Assembly: GCF_022965805.1 (NCBI RefSeq)
Contig: NC_133105.1
Span: 6,014,001 to 6,078,000, forward strand
Source: Primulina eburnea
Taxonomy: Eukaryota > Streptophyta > Magnoliopsida > Lamiales > Gesneriaceae
Length of the DNA: 64,000 nt
Direction: 5' to 3'
Below are positions 47,010-59,340 of this stretch, in pieces. Under the pieces are notes generated by a model. It did not search any database, had not been told where the DNA came from, and was given only the letters and a program-made list of their open reading frames with translations. The translations under genes and the position numbers were made by a program. How positions within the stretch are numbered: the first letter of the stretch is position 1; each line of letters opens with the position of its first letter.

Positions 47010-47540
47010 AGCTTCCCTTTGGCTCCATCCCTACGTGAGAAGATATCCGAAGTATAAAAAAAGAAGTCATTAAATAGAAATCTTGTGACATATAATTTTA
47101 ATAGGAAAAAATCAAAATTAAAAAATATATAAATATTAATTTGACTACTTAATTTTTCGCCTCGTCGAATACGTGGTCTCACCTGAAAATTCTATGTGAT
47201 CAATATGAATCATTGGATCCATCGTAAGGGTGTGTTTGGTTGGGTGGATTAAACAATAATAGATGAACGGTCAAACATTTATCAAATGTTTGGTTATAAT
47301 TTTAAGATATTTTAATAATCATTTTAACTCGATTTAAAACCCAATTTTGTGAATAACTATTTGATTAATAATCTAACAAATCAAGTGGAATATCATATCA
47401 AAACTCAACAAATTATATTTTCCTCCCTTTATTTTTTATTTATAAAATAGAAAGAAATTATAGGAATTAAATTATTGATTAATAAAAATAATGGTAAGTA
47501 AGAGTTAAATTAATAATAATATATACAATTATATTATTTT
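47010..47540. other. intergenic, AT-rich
   Basis: No gene and no recurring element seen before the MITE cluster. Confidence 0.35.
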
Positions 47541-47706
47541 GTGAGACGATCTCATGAATCGTATTTTGTGAGACGGATCTTTTATTTAGGTCGTCCATGA
47601 AAAAAAATATTTTTTTATGTTAAGAGTATTATTTTTTATTGTGAATATCGGTAGGGTTGATACGTCTCACAGATAAAGATTCGTGACACAGTCTCACAAG
47701 AGACCT
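47541..47706 (+). mobile_element. MITE with palindromic ends, copy 5
   Basis: The left palindrome is GTGAGACGATCTCAT and the right end is partly decayed (GTGACACAGTCTCAC). The first ~10 bases are missing and no duplication was found. Confidence 0.78.
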
Positions 47707-47771
47707 ATTAATGGTGGTTTCACGGTGTATCCTATCTATTTCATGAAATATGCGTTCTTGTTATTGTTGAA

Positions 47772-47925
47772 GGCAAAAACTTGTATGAGATGGTCTGACG
47801 GATCGTATTTGTGAGACGGATATCTTATTTGGATCACCCATAAAAAGTATTACTTTTTATGCTAAAAATATTATTTTTATTGTAAATATGTGTAGGATTG
47901 ATCCTGTCTCCCATGAGACACACTC
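47772..47925 (+). mobile_element. MITE with palindromic ends, copy 6, internally deleted
   Basis: Begins GGCAAAAACTTG and ends CACACTC, with a perfect 9-bp duplication ATTGTTGAA at 47763-47771 and 47926-47934. About 25 bp of the right arm are deleted, removing one half of the terminal palindrome. Confidence 0.9.
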
Positions 47926-47934
47926 ATTGTTGAA

Positions 47935-49100
47935 TTATCACTTTAGGATTGCTTATTGATCAGATCATTTCGAGTCAAAAAACTTTATCCATTATTTAGA
48001 TTTCTATAATAATAAAAAAATTTGCCCCCGCCATTTTGACTTTGAGACCCACACGTTTTCTCTATTATTCTACCTAAAACTTTATTTAGTCTAAAAGATA
48101 CTCATTTTTCCAGCAATTTGCATATTAAACCTCGATTTGCACATTGTAAACATCAAGTATTCTTAACTATTATAAAGTATATATTCACAATGATATTAGT
48201 TTATTCGTAGCCTAGAATGTTAATTGGAATGAGATCCATCATATTATCAGTTGATCATTTCGTGTAAAAAATCACCATGTGTTGTGTTTTCAACCACAAC
48301 AAATGATCCAAATCCGAAATTCATATTTGCTCGTCTCTCCTTAGTATATTACATTGTCATGGTTTTACCCCTTGCCGGAATTTATTGGGTTTATTTCTAA
48401 GCGTCAAATAATACATGTCTGATTTCATCTGGTTGATAAGATGTTATCCTCAGTGTAATATCTTGATAGAGTATCAACTAAGTACGGAGTAGAAATACAG
48501 ATAAATTTATTTTCAATAAATAATTTATTATTTTGCGTATAAATTTTCGAAATTTAAAATGTTTATCTAAGGGGAAAAAAAGGAAAAAGGAAAAAGGAAA
48601 AGAGAAGCCCTTGCAAAATAAATTTTATTTCCAAAGCAGACAAGTTGGTGGAATGGTATATAGTATATAGTGGGAGTGGTTGTGGAGAGGTGATGTAATA
48701 AGGAGAAAAGGAAACACCAATATTCCCTCCCCGTGTCCAAATATTCCATAGGAATTTGGGAAAGCCAGATAATCCCAACCACATTCCTCGGCGTCAACAT
48801 GCTACCCCTCACGTGACTCGTCGTCCATACAAATTATATATCATTCATCTTTTTATATTTAAAAATAACACTTTAACACTGTTAGTATTAATAAACCACC
48901 CCGTCGACTACCTTCAACGTTAACATATCATAAATCTAGAACTATCAAATTTTGAAAAATTATTATTTTTATGTTAGAAATATTACTTTTCTTTTTAAAT
49001 ATGAGTTGGGTTGATCTATCTCACGAAAAAGATATGTGATATCATCTCTCAAGAGAATTAATCTATATAGAAATAGATATGACCAGTAACCTTTGAGGGT
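47935..49100. other. intergenic, AT-rich
   Basis: A degraded fragment of the palindromic-end MITE is recognisable at about 48950-49065. No gene is seen. Confidence 0.35.
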
Positions 49101-49284
49101 GTCCTTTGTGAGACGGTCTCACGAATCTTTATCTGTCAGACGGGTCAACCCTACCGATATTCACAATAAATAGAAATATTCTTAGCATAAAAAGTAATAC
49201 TTTTTCATTTCATGAATGACCCAAATAAGATATTCGTCTCACAAAATACAATCCGTGAGACCGTCTCACACAAGTTTTTGTCAT
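49101..49284 (-). mobile_element. MITE with palindromic ends, copy 7 (inverted)
   Basis: Well preserved, minus orientation, with both GTGAGACGGTCTCAC-type palindromes present. Confidence 0.85.
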
Positions 49285-49414
49285 AATCTTTTGACATATA
49301 ATTGAAATTTTGGATTTTCCTTATTGGAATGAGCAATTATGGAGTGGGCTTATTTTTTAAAAAAAATAAAAGGTAAAAATGGCTAGGGTTTGTTTCTTTT
49401 GAACATAAAAATTT

Positions 49415-49538
49415 GTATATTTCAATTTTACGTTATATATGTTATCGTATATAACTAAATAACTCCTTGTCTGAATGTATATTTCAATTTTACGTTATAT
49501 ATGTTATCGTATATAACTAAATAATTCCTTGTCTGAAT
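49415..49538. repeat. 62-bp direct tandem duplication
   Basis: The units at 49415-49476 and 49477-49538 differ at a single position that I can see (AACTCC versus AATTCC), so the duplication is recent. Unique AT-rich sequence. Confidence 0.95.
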
Positions 49539-49893
49539 GTAGTATATTGGATAAATCCTCAGTACTAATATTGTATATTATTTGTCCCTAGTCTTGTCTA
49601 TTTTCTCAACCTAAATAATCTAACATTATTTTATATTCTCATGGAGTTGAATATACGATTCCATCGCATAGAACGAACAACACAAGAAGCAAACATTTAA
49701 TCATTTGTTAATATTTTCCAAAGCCATGGTCAGCGCCTGATCCGCTCTAGATTCTCCACGAATTACAATATTCCAATTTGTCTATTCAAAGACCCCATAA
49801 AAAAATTGGAATAATTGCAAGATTAAACAGTTTTATAAATCGGTATGTTTTCGCTTTTAGTATCATAAGTAATCAAAATTTGACCATAATTTA

Positions 49894-50070
49894 ATAACTT
49901 GTGTGACAGGGTCTCACAGGTCGTATTTTGAGACAGATATCTTATTTGGGTCATCCATGAAAAATTATTACTTTTTATGCTAAGAGTATTACTTTTTATT
50001 GTAAATATCGGTAGGGTTGACTCGTCTCATAGATAAAGATTCGTGAGACCGTTTCACAAGAGACATACTC
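49894..50070 (+). mobile_element. MITE with palindromic ends, copy 8
   Basis: Nearly complete, with altered ends (GTGACAGGGTCTCAC; right GTGAGACCGTTTCAC). Ends GACATACTC. Confidence 0.82.
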
Positions 50071-51083
50071 TATTCGATGATATGTCAGCAATATCTAATA
50101 TCGTGGAAAAGTATTTTGTGTTATATCAGCTCTATGGCGGAAACGACTAGCAGTTGAGAAAAAAACTTATTACACGAACATCAAATTTTGAATACTTGTA
50201 AAACCGAAAATCAAAACAAGTTAAGTTACATGACGATTGTTTGTAATAGTTGGCTCACATTTTTTTAGTAGTTATCGATCATATCTTATTCAAGAATCAC
50301 GAAATATATGCCAAAATAAAAATATAGCACAAGGTTTAAAATCCCACGAACTCGATTATAGGATTATATGTTGGTTTTTGAGAATATGAGGCTGTACAAG
50401 GATGGATATATTATAATCAAATATAATTTTTGTTATTTTAGATAAATATGACCATAAAATTCAAACTTATTTCTCGTATACTGTTTATATAATGTTTCAT
50501 GTTAAATATGATGAATTTCAAATTCACCCCATACGATGTTATTTGAAAATTATTATATTGTATATAACTAATGTATAAACAAGATATGAATTTAAGATTT
50601 GATATATTGTTTTATTATTAACAATATAACTATAATCGAAATTCATATATTTCAAATACATCTCCCAAATCCACCCTTAAAGTGAAATATATGGTATCGG
50701 GTCAACACATTCAAAATCGATTTCATTAATTATACATTTCATATAGTTTTAAATCTTATGTAACATATTCCATATGTTTGTCTCTTATCCTCTCTACTCT
50801 TTGTTGGTGTTATTAATCTATTGTCTCACTCTTCTTGTCTTAACTCTTTATTCTTTTCTTTTTCTATCCCTTCAATTTTAATATTGGAAAACGATTTTTT
50901 TTAATGGGGTTGGAATTGGTACCATATAATTATTTTTATACTCGTACAATTTTAACGATCCTGTAAAGATTTATCTTTCGAATTTATATGGACTGCGATT
51001 CTATATATATTTTACAAAATATTAACAAAATCGAAACATTTACAAAAATAGCTTGATTAGTTTTGCAACAACAAAAAAATAAA

Positions 51084-51264
51084 GACAAAAACCTGTGTGA
51101 CACGGTCTCACGAGTCGTATTTATGAGACAGAACTCTTATTTGGGTCATCCATGAAAAATGTATTATTTTTATGCTAAGAGTATTACTTTTTATTGTGGA
51201 TATCGGTAGGTTGACCCGTTTCACAAATAAAGATTCGTGAGACCGTCTCACAAGAGACCTACTT
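51084..51264 (+). mobile_element. MITE with palindromic ends, copy 9
   Basis: Begins GACAAAAACCTG and ends at ACTT. The 9-bp direct repeat AAAAATAAA flanks it at 51075-51083 and 51265-51273, although its low complexity makes it weaker evidence than copies 1 and 6. Confidence 0.85.
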
Positions 51265-51273
51265 AAAAATAAA

Positions 51274-53112
51274 ATAAAATCACGAATATTGGCAGATTAA
51301 TTAGCATCTCATGTGTGGTGCCACGCAGATTAGACAACAGCAAGATCTTTCGATATGACTATATTTTCAATTGATGTCCTAAGTCAAGACAACAAACTAA
51401 AAGAATATATAAAATAAATAGATATATTTAATTTCCTAAGTAAAATGGTTGAAACTAAACTTCGAGGTACTTCAATGATAGCAACACATTTCATTCTCGA
51501 TTCATAAGAAAATAAATAAGAGGGACCATATTTAATTCGTCCACCAACAAAATTTGTGGTTCAATCTCGTGCATCTCTAAGCCTTTAGTACTTCTTGAAG
51601 TTTTAAGATAGTTCTATATGTACTATGACAGGAATGCTTTATTATTCAGCGCGTCACAACGTTACATCGAGAAAAATACTAAAACTATAAATAAAACAAA
51701 TATAGCAGACTAAAACTACATGACATAAATAAAATGTTTTAAATATGAATCCCATCATAATCAATAGTAATCGTCATTAAAGTAATGTTTGTAAGAGCTT
51801 ATTTTGAATGTTTTTCGTAGCATTTTCAAACATTTCATCGGTTAGAAACTCGGAAGCACTCGAAATATACTCTTGTGAACGCTACATAAGTCATGTGATA
51901 CGCGTATCGGTTACGACGAAAGAGACGGAAAAATAATAAATTGAAAATATTAAATCGTGTTCCGATACAGCATTAATGCTGGAGAATGTATAAAACATAT
52001 ATAAAAAAGAGAAGAATATTAGTTTCTTCACAGGTATATATATATTCGAGAGATAGAGACATATATGTGGTGTTAGCTTTGAAATCCGAACAAAGAATAT
52101 GATATTTCTGAAAGAGAAGACAAAGAAGAAATAAAGGCAAGGGAATCAGCACCGGAATGAACGGCATTTCGACGGACGTGAGCCCACGAGAAACCACATA
52201 CATATGACCGACTAAATTATTATCTATATGTATTCTTGTCATTAATTCCTCCCTCGTTCTTCTCCAAGCATATTTCACTCCCACATACACCAGCAAGTGG
52301 CCATTAATTGAGTACTATACTTGTAAAATAATTAAGTTTCAGATCGGATGATTTACATCTTAAATATAATAAAATAGTCGGTCTATCAGTAAGACCTGAT
52401 GAATCGTGTCCATATTTACAATGATAAGTAATAGTTTTTTTGTATAAAAAATATTATTTTTTAATAGGATGATCCCAATGAGATATATGTCTCACAAAAT
52501 CGACTCGTGAGACTGTTTTATAAAATTTTGTGTGTAGTGATATATGATATTAATTGGATTGATCATACAGCTGTTGTGTTCAATATGTTTTAACTATTTT
52601 ATTATAATATTTAGGGCTAAGTACATATATTACCTCATTAAATCAGGAGATTAATTAATAGTTGAAAAATCTCGTGTGGAAAAAAGAATGATCTATTAAT
52701 TCGTCGTCTCGTTTTGTCAAATCTTAAGCAGATGTACCCCCAGTGTACTAATAATTATGAACCAAACAATTTATATTGCTCAATCCGGCCTAAATAGATA
52801 TGTTTATTTGATTTTTAACACAAGTAGTTAAGAAAATAATTAGATAAATAAAGTTTACAAACATATTCATATTTTATTTTTATTTAATTTATCTAAAAAA
52901 TAGTTACACGTTTTCCAACACTTGGTTTATATGAGTATATCAGTAACAAAAACAAGAAAAGTAATCATAAATATAAAAACTGGACTATATATTTGGAGTA
53001 ACTGGGAAAAAAAAGTTTATATAATTAAGACGAAAGTAATATATAAGATTAGTTTATGCTAATCCTTGGACGTTGGTTGACTAAGGTAATTCACGAGAAA
53101 AAATGTGGGATA
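51274..53112. other. intergenic, AT-rich
   Basis: A strongly degraded MITE copy is visible in minus orientation at about 52385-52535. The rest is AT-rich with no gene. Confidence 0.35.
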
Positions 53113-53121
53113 TATTTGGAG

Positions 53122-53308
53122 GGTAAAAACTTGTGTGAGACGGTTTCACGGGTACGTATTTGTGAGACGGATATCTTATTTAGATCATCCATGAAAATGT
53201 ATTATTTTTTATGCTAAGAGTATTACTTTTTATTGTGAATATGAGTGGGTAGGGTTGGCCTGTCTCACATATTAGGATTCGTGAGACTGTCTCACATAAG
53301 ACTCGCTC
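53122..53308 (+). mobile_element. MITE with palindromic ends, copy 10
   Basis: Begins GGTAAAAACTTG and ends CGCTC. The flanking 9-mers TATTTGGAG (53113-53121) and TGTTTGGAG (53309-53317) match at eight of nine positions. Confidence 0.88.
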
Positions 53309-53860
53309 TGTTTGGAGTTATACGTAGCATTAAAATTTAAATTATATGATTGATAATAATGACATAATTCAAATTATTATTTTAAAATAATACTTACCCT
53401 TCAACTCATTGATTTGAAGGTGACTTGTAAATTTAAATTTAAATTCTATCTCCATATAAATAATTTAATTTTTTATTAAAAAAAAAGAAAAAGAAAGAGA
53501 GGAAGTTTTTTTGATAAATCGTATTATAGATAATAGGAGAAAAAGTCTCGACTCATACATAAACTGTGGTCGTTGACATATGATGTGCTATATGACAATT
53601 TGTATTATAAATATATCTTTTAATTATAGTGACTTTTTATGTATGGGAAAATATTCACTTACGTTTGTCTATTTTGTATTTTGGTCATGTAAGTATTCAA
53701 ATTTGAGTTCCAATCATGTAAAATATTTTATGTTTTAGCCGGAATGTTGTCAGAATACATGAAAATACTGATACGATATGTGAAACGTTGACATGCCCAA
53801 TACTATTTCAGTACTCTATCAAAAATTATTAAAAGTCAAAAGATAACATAATTTACATGA

Positions 53861-54008
53861 GCAAAAACTTGTGTGAGACGGTCTCACGAGTCGTATTTTG
53901 TGGTACGGATCTATTATTTGGGTCATCCATGAAAAAATATTATTTTTTATGCTAAAAATATTACTATTTATTGTAAATATCGGTAGAATTGACTTGTCTC
54001 ACAGATAA
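53861..54008 (+). mobile_element. MITE with palindromic ends, copy 11, right end lost
   Basis: The left two thirds are well preserved, from GCAAAAACTTGTGTGAGACG to TCTCACAGATAAA, and the right palindrome is gone. It lies about 300 bp upstream of the TMEM147 start, so it may overlap that promoter. Confidence 0.82.
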
Positions 54009-54302
54009 AAAAAGTCAAATTAATTTTGATTTTGTTGATCAATCAATAAACGATTAAAATTTAAAATCAAGAAATATATAAGCAGCCCAGCAAAATGGGG
54101 TTGTGGATGGGGTTATGCCGAAGTAGCCCGATTTTGTTTACTCATATGGACCAAATACTACACTGGGCTTGGTTATTTATTTCGTGCCTAAGAATTTTCC
54201 AGCCCTCAATAGACCTGAAGCCCGACCATCCTGCAACGAACTCCTTTTGTCAAGAATCTGCGTTGGATCTCCTTCTCTCCCACGTTAACGGTGGCAGAAA
54301 AT

Positions 54303-55795
54303 ATGACGATTTTTCACTTCTTCAACTGTGCAATTCTGACGTTCGGCCCTCACGCCGTTTACTACTCCGCCACCCCCTTGTAAGCTAATCTTTTTACAGT
54401 AACCTTAGTCATATCTCTTTGTTATGAAAACGGGATTTTTTTTGTTATCTCAATGGCTTTGAGTTCCCTTTATGCAATTTTGCTTTTTATCGTTTTATAT
54501 TCAATGTGATCAACACTTATAGGTGGGTTTCGATCTATATGAGTGATTGTTATGTTCAGCATAATAGTTAAGAATGTGATCTTTTTTCGTAATCAGAGTT
54601 ATGTTCAGACTTCGATTTAGCTGCGAAAATCACTGCTTTTAGTTTGGTTTTTGAGTTCGAAATACAGGTTTCTGAATTTGTGTATATTACTATATTTTAT
54701 TTTTTTCTTACTGGGTTGATTTGCCTTGCCATTTCAACGCAAGTTCATTCTTACTGAGTTGATTCTATTCCATTTGTTATCACATTCATTGAGGTTGTAT
54801 TGGAAGACAGTATTTGATTTGGAGAAGGATTTGAAGAATGTATTTTAAATGTCACTTGTTTTAGGTGTATTGAATTACGTTACAATTGCTATAAAAAGGG
54901 CTTAACTTGATATTGATCACTTGGATTTAGTCCAGCTAAACAAGTCACAGAATTTGAAATTATTTTAAGTCATTAATCCAAGCGTAACCTACAGGAATTT
55001 TCAGGGTTATTAAGATTTGCATATGTTAAACATGTGTTAATGATTGTTGAATTGAATATGTCGACGGAAAGGGGGTTGTGAGGGGAAAATAATTGCCCAT
55101 GTAGCACATTATCAAAATGTAATGTTTTAGTTGCTCTACGACTTTGAACATTGAGTTGCAATGATACCATTGGCCATAGTTTTTGGCGGTGAGGGCTGGT
55201 CAGTCCGGATTATTGTATTGAATAATTTTCTTCTCAGATCTGAGTATGATACAATTGGCACTTCAATTAAAGCAGCTGTTGTTTATCTCATAACTACATT
55301 GGTTAAGGTTGGTCGTTTTGGTTGAGCTGTTTTAATGCAATCCCATATGATTTTCCTCTTCGTTTTCAGGCATTCTTATTCGTTTATTTTATTTTGCAGC
55401 TTGTTTGTCTTGCCACATTTCTCAAGGTATCTGAAAGTGACAATTTTGATCCATATCAGGTATACTTTTTCCATATGTTGACATTTTTCTCTTCCCCTAT
55501 CTATCTCTATTCTTTGCATGCGTGTTGCGAACTTCTTGGTATCATATATCTGCAAGTCAAAACACTGTCAAATATTTGTATTCTTATTCTAAAAAAATCT
55601 AACACTCCCTAATGGTCTCCATGTCCATGAAGACACATCAATTTGTTGTAAAATGTTAATTTTTACAATCCCATTAATTCCTAAAAATGTTACGCAAGTG
55701 TTGCCTTGCCACAGTGAGTAAATTTTAAAGATGACACATTTATCATTCTTTTGATTTGTAATTTTGTGTGTTTTTAACATGGGAAATGGCTGAAT

Positions 55796-55862
<67 letters not shown>

Positions 55863-56963
55863 GTGTTTTCTCCCCTCAATTTTCTGCGATGATGGGAGGA
55901 GATTTAAAATTATTTGAAAGGTATTGTTCCTGGTACTTGGTAGGAGACTATGAATAATGATAATTGGTCGCACTTCATTAAAAAGCCTTTCTTATGCTAA
56001 GTCTTTAATTTCTTTTTCATCTCACTCGTTCTCTATCTCAGGAATTGATGAAAGCTATGATCGGGTTCATAGATGTTGCCGGACTTTATTTTGCTTTAAC
56101 ACAGTTGACTCACAGAAATATATCTCAAAATCACAAATTCCAAGCTGTTGGACTTGGTAAGTACGTATATGCTCATCACTATTTTTCTAATATTGGGTAG
56201 AAAACATATTTCCTTTTCAATACCTCGGCTTTAAGGTTACAGGTTTAAAATGTTTCATCTTGCATCATTGGTTTACTATATGTTTCTTTTTGTTGGCAAT
56301 TGGAATTATAATCCATTTCGATTTTGGCAGGTTGGGCCTTTGCCGACTCTGTCCTGCATAGGTTGGCACCTCTTTGGGTTGGTGCCAGAGGCTTAGAATT
56401 TACCTGGGACTACGTTTTGCAGGGTCTTGAAGCTAATGCCAATCTGGTACTTAATGGTTCCTCTCGTATTATACCAAATTATCACTTTTCCTCATAAATA
56501 TAATGAATTCAGCTTTGTTTCGTATGTTCTGATATTTTTTCATATAATTCCATGATATTCTAGGTATTGAGTATATCACTTGCAGCATTATGCTCTTTAA
56601 TATGGCTTCGGAAAAACAAGCCCAAGCCTTTGATTCCTATTATATACACATGTGCAGGGATTGTTGCCACAATGCCATCAATCACGAGGTTCATTTGTCT
56701 GCAACGCATGAAATTAAACTTTTATCTATTCAGTTTAAGAATCCCTCCTTCAAAATATCTCTTATCAAATACCACACACATCTCTACATTACTGTGTTTT
56801 ATGTGTTTATCCATGTGTTTGCAGCTATCTGAGACGATCCCTGGGATGGCACTTCCCCAAGGTAGTGGGATTCGAGCTGTTCATTTCTTTGATAATGGCT
56901 TTCATCAGCTGGCAGCTGTTTGTTGCCTGCCAGAGATCTAGCTACAAGGTCGCGATGACATGA
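54303..56963 (+). CDS. TMEM147: transmembrane protein 147 (TMEM147, DUF2053)
   Basis: Seven exons: 54303-54379, 55238-55307, 55400-55459, 56042-56156, 56331-56446, 56564-56688 and 56825-56963, giving 233 aa (human TMEM147 has 224). The start 'MTIFHFFNCAILTFGPHAVY' and the conserved 'LAPLWVGARGLEFTWDYV' match the TMEM147 family, with about seven hydrophobic helices. In animals TMEM147 is an ER and nuclear-envelope protein that joins a ribosome-translocon complex with NOMO and nicalin and helps multi-pass membrane protein biogenesis. The same role in plants is inference. Exon 3 could start at 55373 in place of 55400, adding nine residues; I prefer 55400 because it aligns without an insertion. 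A (TA)n tract lies in the intron at 55798-55859. Confidence 0.93.
55798..55859. repeat. (TA)n microsatellite in a TMEM147 intron
   Basis: About 31 TA units in the third intron, probably polymorphic between individuals. Confidence 0.97.
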
Positions 56964-57624
56964 AGAGCAAATGGTTTAGCGGCGTCTTTCTGCATTGAAG
57001 CAACGTTCTAGTTCACCAATTTTAGGTGGCTGTTGTAGAATTTCGAGGCAATACTCTGCGTCTTCTTGAGTAGTTCTCTTTATTCAAAACCTTATCTTTA
57101 TAGTGTCGATCATTATAAATTTTGAGTGGTTAGAAAATAGTATTGTGCATTGATCTGAAGCTTGTGTTTCTCACCACGACAATATATCCACACACATTTT
57201 ATCTGGCAGAAAACTAAGCCAGAACATTATTTTTTTTCCCTGGCTATGTGCTAGAATGAATACTAAAGCGGGGAGTAAAACGGGAGATATAACGCCAGTG
57301 GATTAAAAATGGTTAAAAATATTATTTTTCTATTTTAATTTTATTATAACTAGTTTTTTGTTTGATTTTATTAGGAGTTTTGGAGAAAATATTTGGGAGA
57401 AGTAAAATGAACGTCTTGTTTTGGAAAAATAGAAACATCCTGCGGCCATCATCAGAATGATTAAAATATAATGTGATAATAAACAATTTAATAACGATGT
57501 TTGGAAATATGGAAACGAAAAAAAAATTAAGGGAAAAAAGAGAGAACAAGTGATCGTGTATTCGAATTAACTTCTATTTTGAGAGATGCAAATTAGTTTT
57601 TTCAAACGAGAACAAATAGGATGC
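56964..57624. other. 3' flank of TMEM147
   Basis: Probable 3' untranslated region followed by AT-rich DNA. No gene is seen. Confidence 0.4.
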
Positions 57625-58032
57625 TGCTGTGAATGATTCCTTGGATATTTTCTTGTTGGTTTGGTGGGATGTAATAGCAATGGACATGTTATTTTTGAAA
57701 TAGGACGTTGTTTTCCAGGTCGATTCACTCCTCATATTGCCGAACTGATAGCAGGGAGGGAAGGAATTTTGAAGGCAATACAACTTGGTTGGACCAAGTG
57801 TACCATGGAATCAGATGCACTTGCTGCCATACAACAACCATCTTCTCTATCCATGGATTTTGGAATTTTTTTGAAGAAATTAATCTTTAGTGCACTCAAA
57901 ACACCAGAGGCTTTCATTCACCACTGCCTAAGAAATGCAAATAATGTGGCGCAAGAACTCGCTCGACATTGTTTCAAAGAAAACTGTAATATCGATAGCA
58001 TGGATGTCATTCCTTTTTTAATAAAGCTGTAA
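57625..58032 (+). pseudogene. RNase H-like (RVT_3 type) domain, LINE-derived fragment
   Basis: Residues read 'GRCFPGRFTPHIAELIAGRE', then 'WTKCTMESDALAAIQQ' and 'HHCLRNANNVAQELARHCF', matching the plant RNase H domain with the catalytic Glu (AELIA..E) and Asp (ESDA). The initial catalytic Asp lies in 'DAAVND' at about 57627, but a frame change near 57650-57660 separates it from the rest. The domain is common at the 3' end of LINE polyproteins and in many degenerate plant copies. A short expressed RNase H-like gene cannot be excluded, but the frame break favours a relic. Confidence 0.7.
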
Positions 58033-58149
58033 AATTTGACTTACTTTCAAGTTAATGGAACAACTTTCTTATGCTAACAAAAACTCGGATTTTTTTAAAA
58101 CGTTTTAAAAATTATGCAAGTAAAAAAAGATGTCCATTCTAGTTTCTAC

Positions 58150-58882
58150 TAGAGGTAATCACGGTGCGGTTTTGCGGTTTTTTTTAAAAAAATTCAAACC
58201 GAATTTCCATATGCGGTCGGTTAGTATTTTGAAAAATTAATCGCGGTTTTACCTAAAAAAATCAGCCTTGCGGTTTTGATCGGTTGCGGTCGGTTTTACG
58301 ATTTTTTTAATGAAAAATATTAGAACATATATTCTAATTTATTTGAAAACAACAACAACATATTGTTTTCAAATATAAAATATAGTTCAAAGCATATCAA
58401 GATCAAAATAGATTAAACAATAATTAAGATTCAAAACTAAGCTAATAATTTAACAACACAACACATTCACAACAAAAATGACATTTACACTATTTTATCA
58501 TTTTTTTACTCTCAGACTACAAACAAAATATTGTAGCAAAAAAAATAAATGCTTTAATAAAAGACTAATATGAAGAATAATTAAGAAAAAGATAAGTTTT
58601 ATTTGTAAGAATAATAATTTTAAAGAGAGTTAGGATATAATGAATAATGACTTCTTTATTTGAATATATTGTTTACAAATTATTATAATTCTAGGCCAAA
58701 TATTATGGCAAGCGGTTTAGGCGGTGCGGTTTAGTGCGGTTCTTGGCAAAAAAAATAACCGAACCGCGTATGCGGTGCGATTTATGATTAATATTTTTAA
58801 TCGCGATTTTTATAAAATATTATGAAAAACGGTACGGTGCAATTCGGTTCGGGCGGTTAATAAAAAATTTTGTTCACCCCTA
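58150..58882. mobile_element. hAT-like MITE with GCGGTT arrays, 733 bp
   Basis: Left end TAGAGGTAATC and right end (inverted) TAGGGGTGAAC. The flanking 8-mers GTTTCTAC (58142-58149) and GTTTCTAG (58883-58890) match at seven of eight. Subterminal regions carry many GCGGTT / AACCGC motifs, and the centre is AT-rich and non-coding. Organisation parallels the element at 46430-47001 with a different core motif. Confidence 0.85.
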
Positions 58883-58972
58883 GTTTCTAGGTCCAAAAGG
58901 AGGTTTTAAATGGAAAAGAGGCGTCTTTTCCTCCGCTCCCTTCTGAAAGAGCTTCTCCAGCCACTCATATCT

Positions 58973-59340
58973 TGTTAAGATTGGAACTTGGACCTAACTC
59001 AACCCCAAAAGCTAGCTCAAGGGGGGAGTATTGTCCAAGCCAATATATGTCACTCAAAGGTTATTTATCCAACCGATGTGGGACAATCAACACACCCCTC
59101 TCACGCCCAGGAATGAACATCTGGAACGTGGAGTTTACAAATGAACCAATTGTGGGCAGAACATGTGACCTAATTATAGGCAGTCCAACACATAACGGTG
59201 AAACCCGGGCTCTGATACCATGTTAAGATTGAAACTTGGACCTAACTCAACCCCAAAAGCTAGCTCAAGGGAGGAGGATTGTCCAAGCCAATATATGCCA
59301 CTCAAAGGTTATTTATCCAACCGATGTGGGACAATCAACA
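58973..59340 (-). mobile_element. intact TRIM retroelement, 368 bp
   Basis: Two 120-bp LTRs (58973-59092 and 59221-59340) flank a 128-bp internal region. Four LTR differences are visible. A perfect 5-bp duplication TATCT lies at 58968-58972 and 59341-59345. On the minus strand the primer site TGGTATCAGAGC (59209-59220) directly follows the right LTR, and a purine-rich GAGAGGGGTG precedes the left LTR. It has no coding capacity, so it depends on another element's enzymes. Each LTR contains GTCCCACATCG followed by TATA-like sequence. Confidence 0.95.

Noticed and set aside
54095..54388. Plus-strand ORF of 97 codons at the TMEM147 start
   Set aside because: It reads through the leader and first exon in another frame and ends past the splice donor; the in-frame TMEM147 start at 54303 explains the region.
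55743..55973. Minus-strand ORF with an alternating Ile-Tyr run
   Set aside because: It is the translation of a TA microsatellite.
59209..59220. GCTCTGATACCA as a tRNA gene fragment
   Set aside because: It is the TRIM primer-binding site on the other strand; no tRNA body is present.
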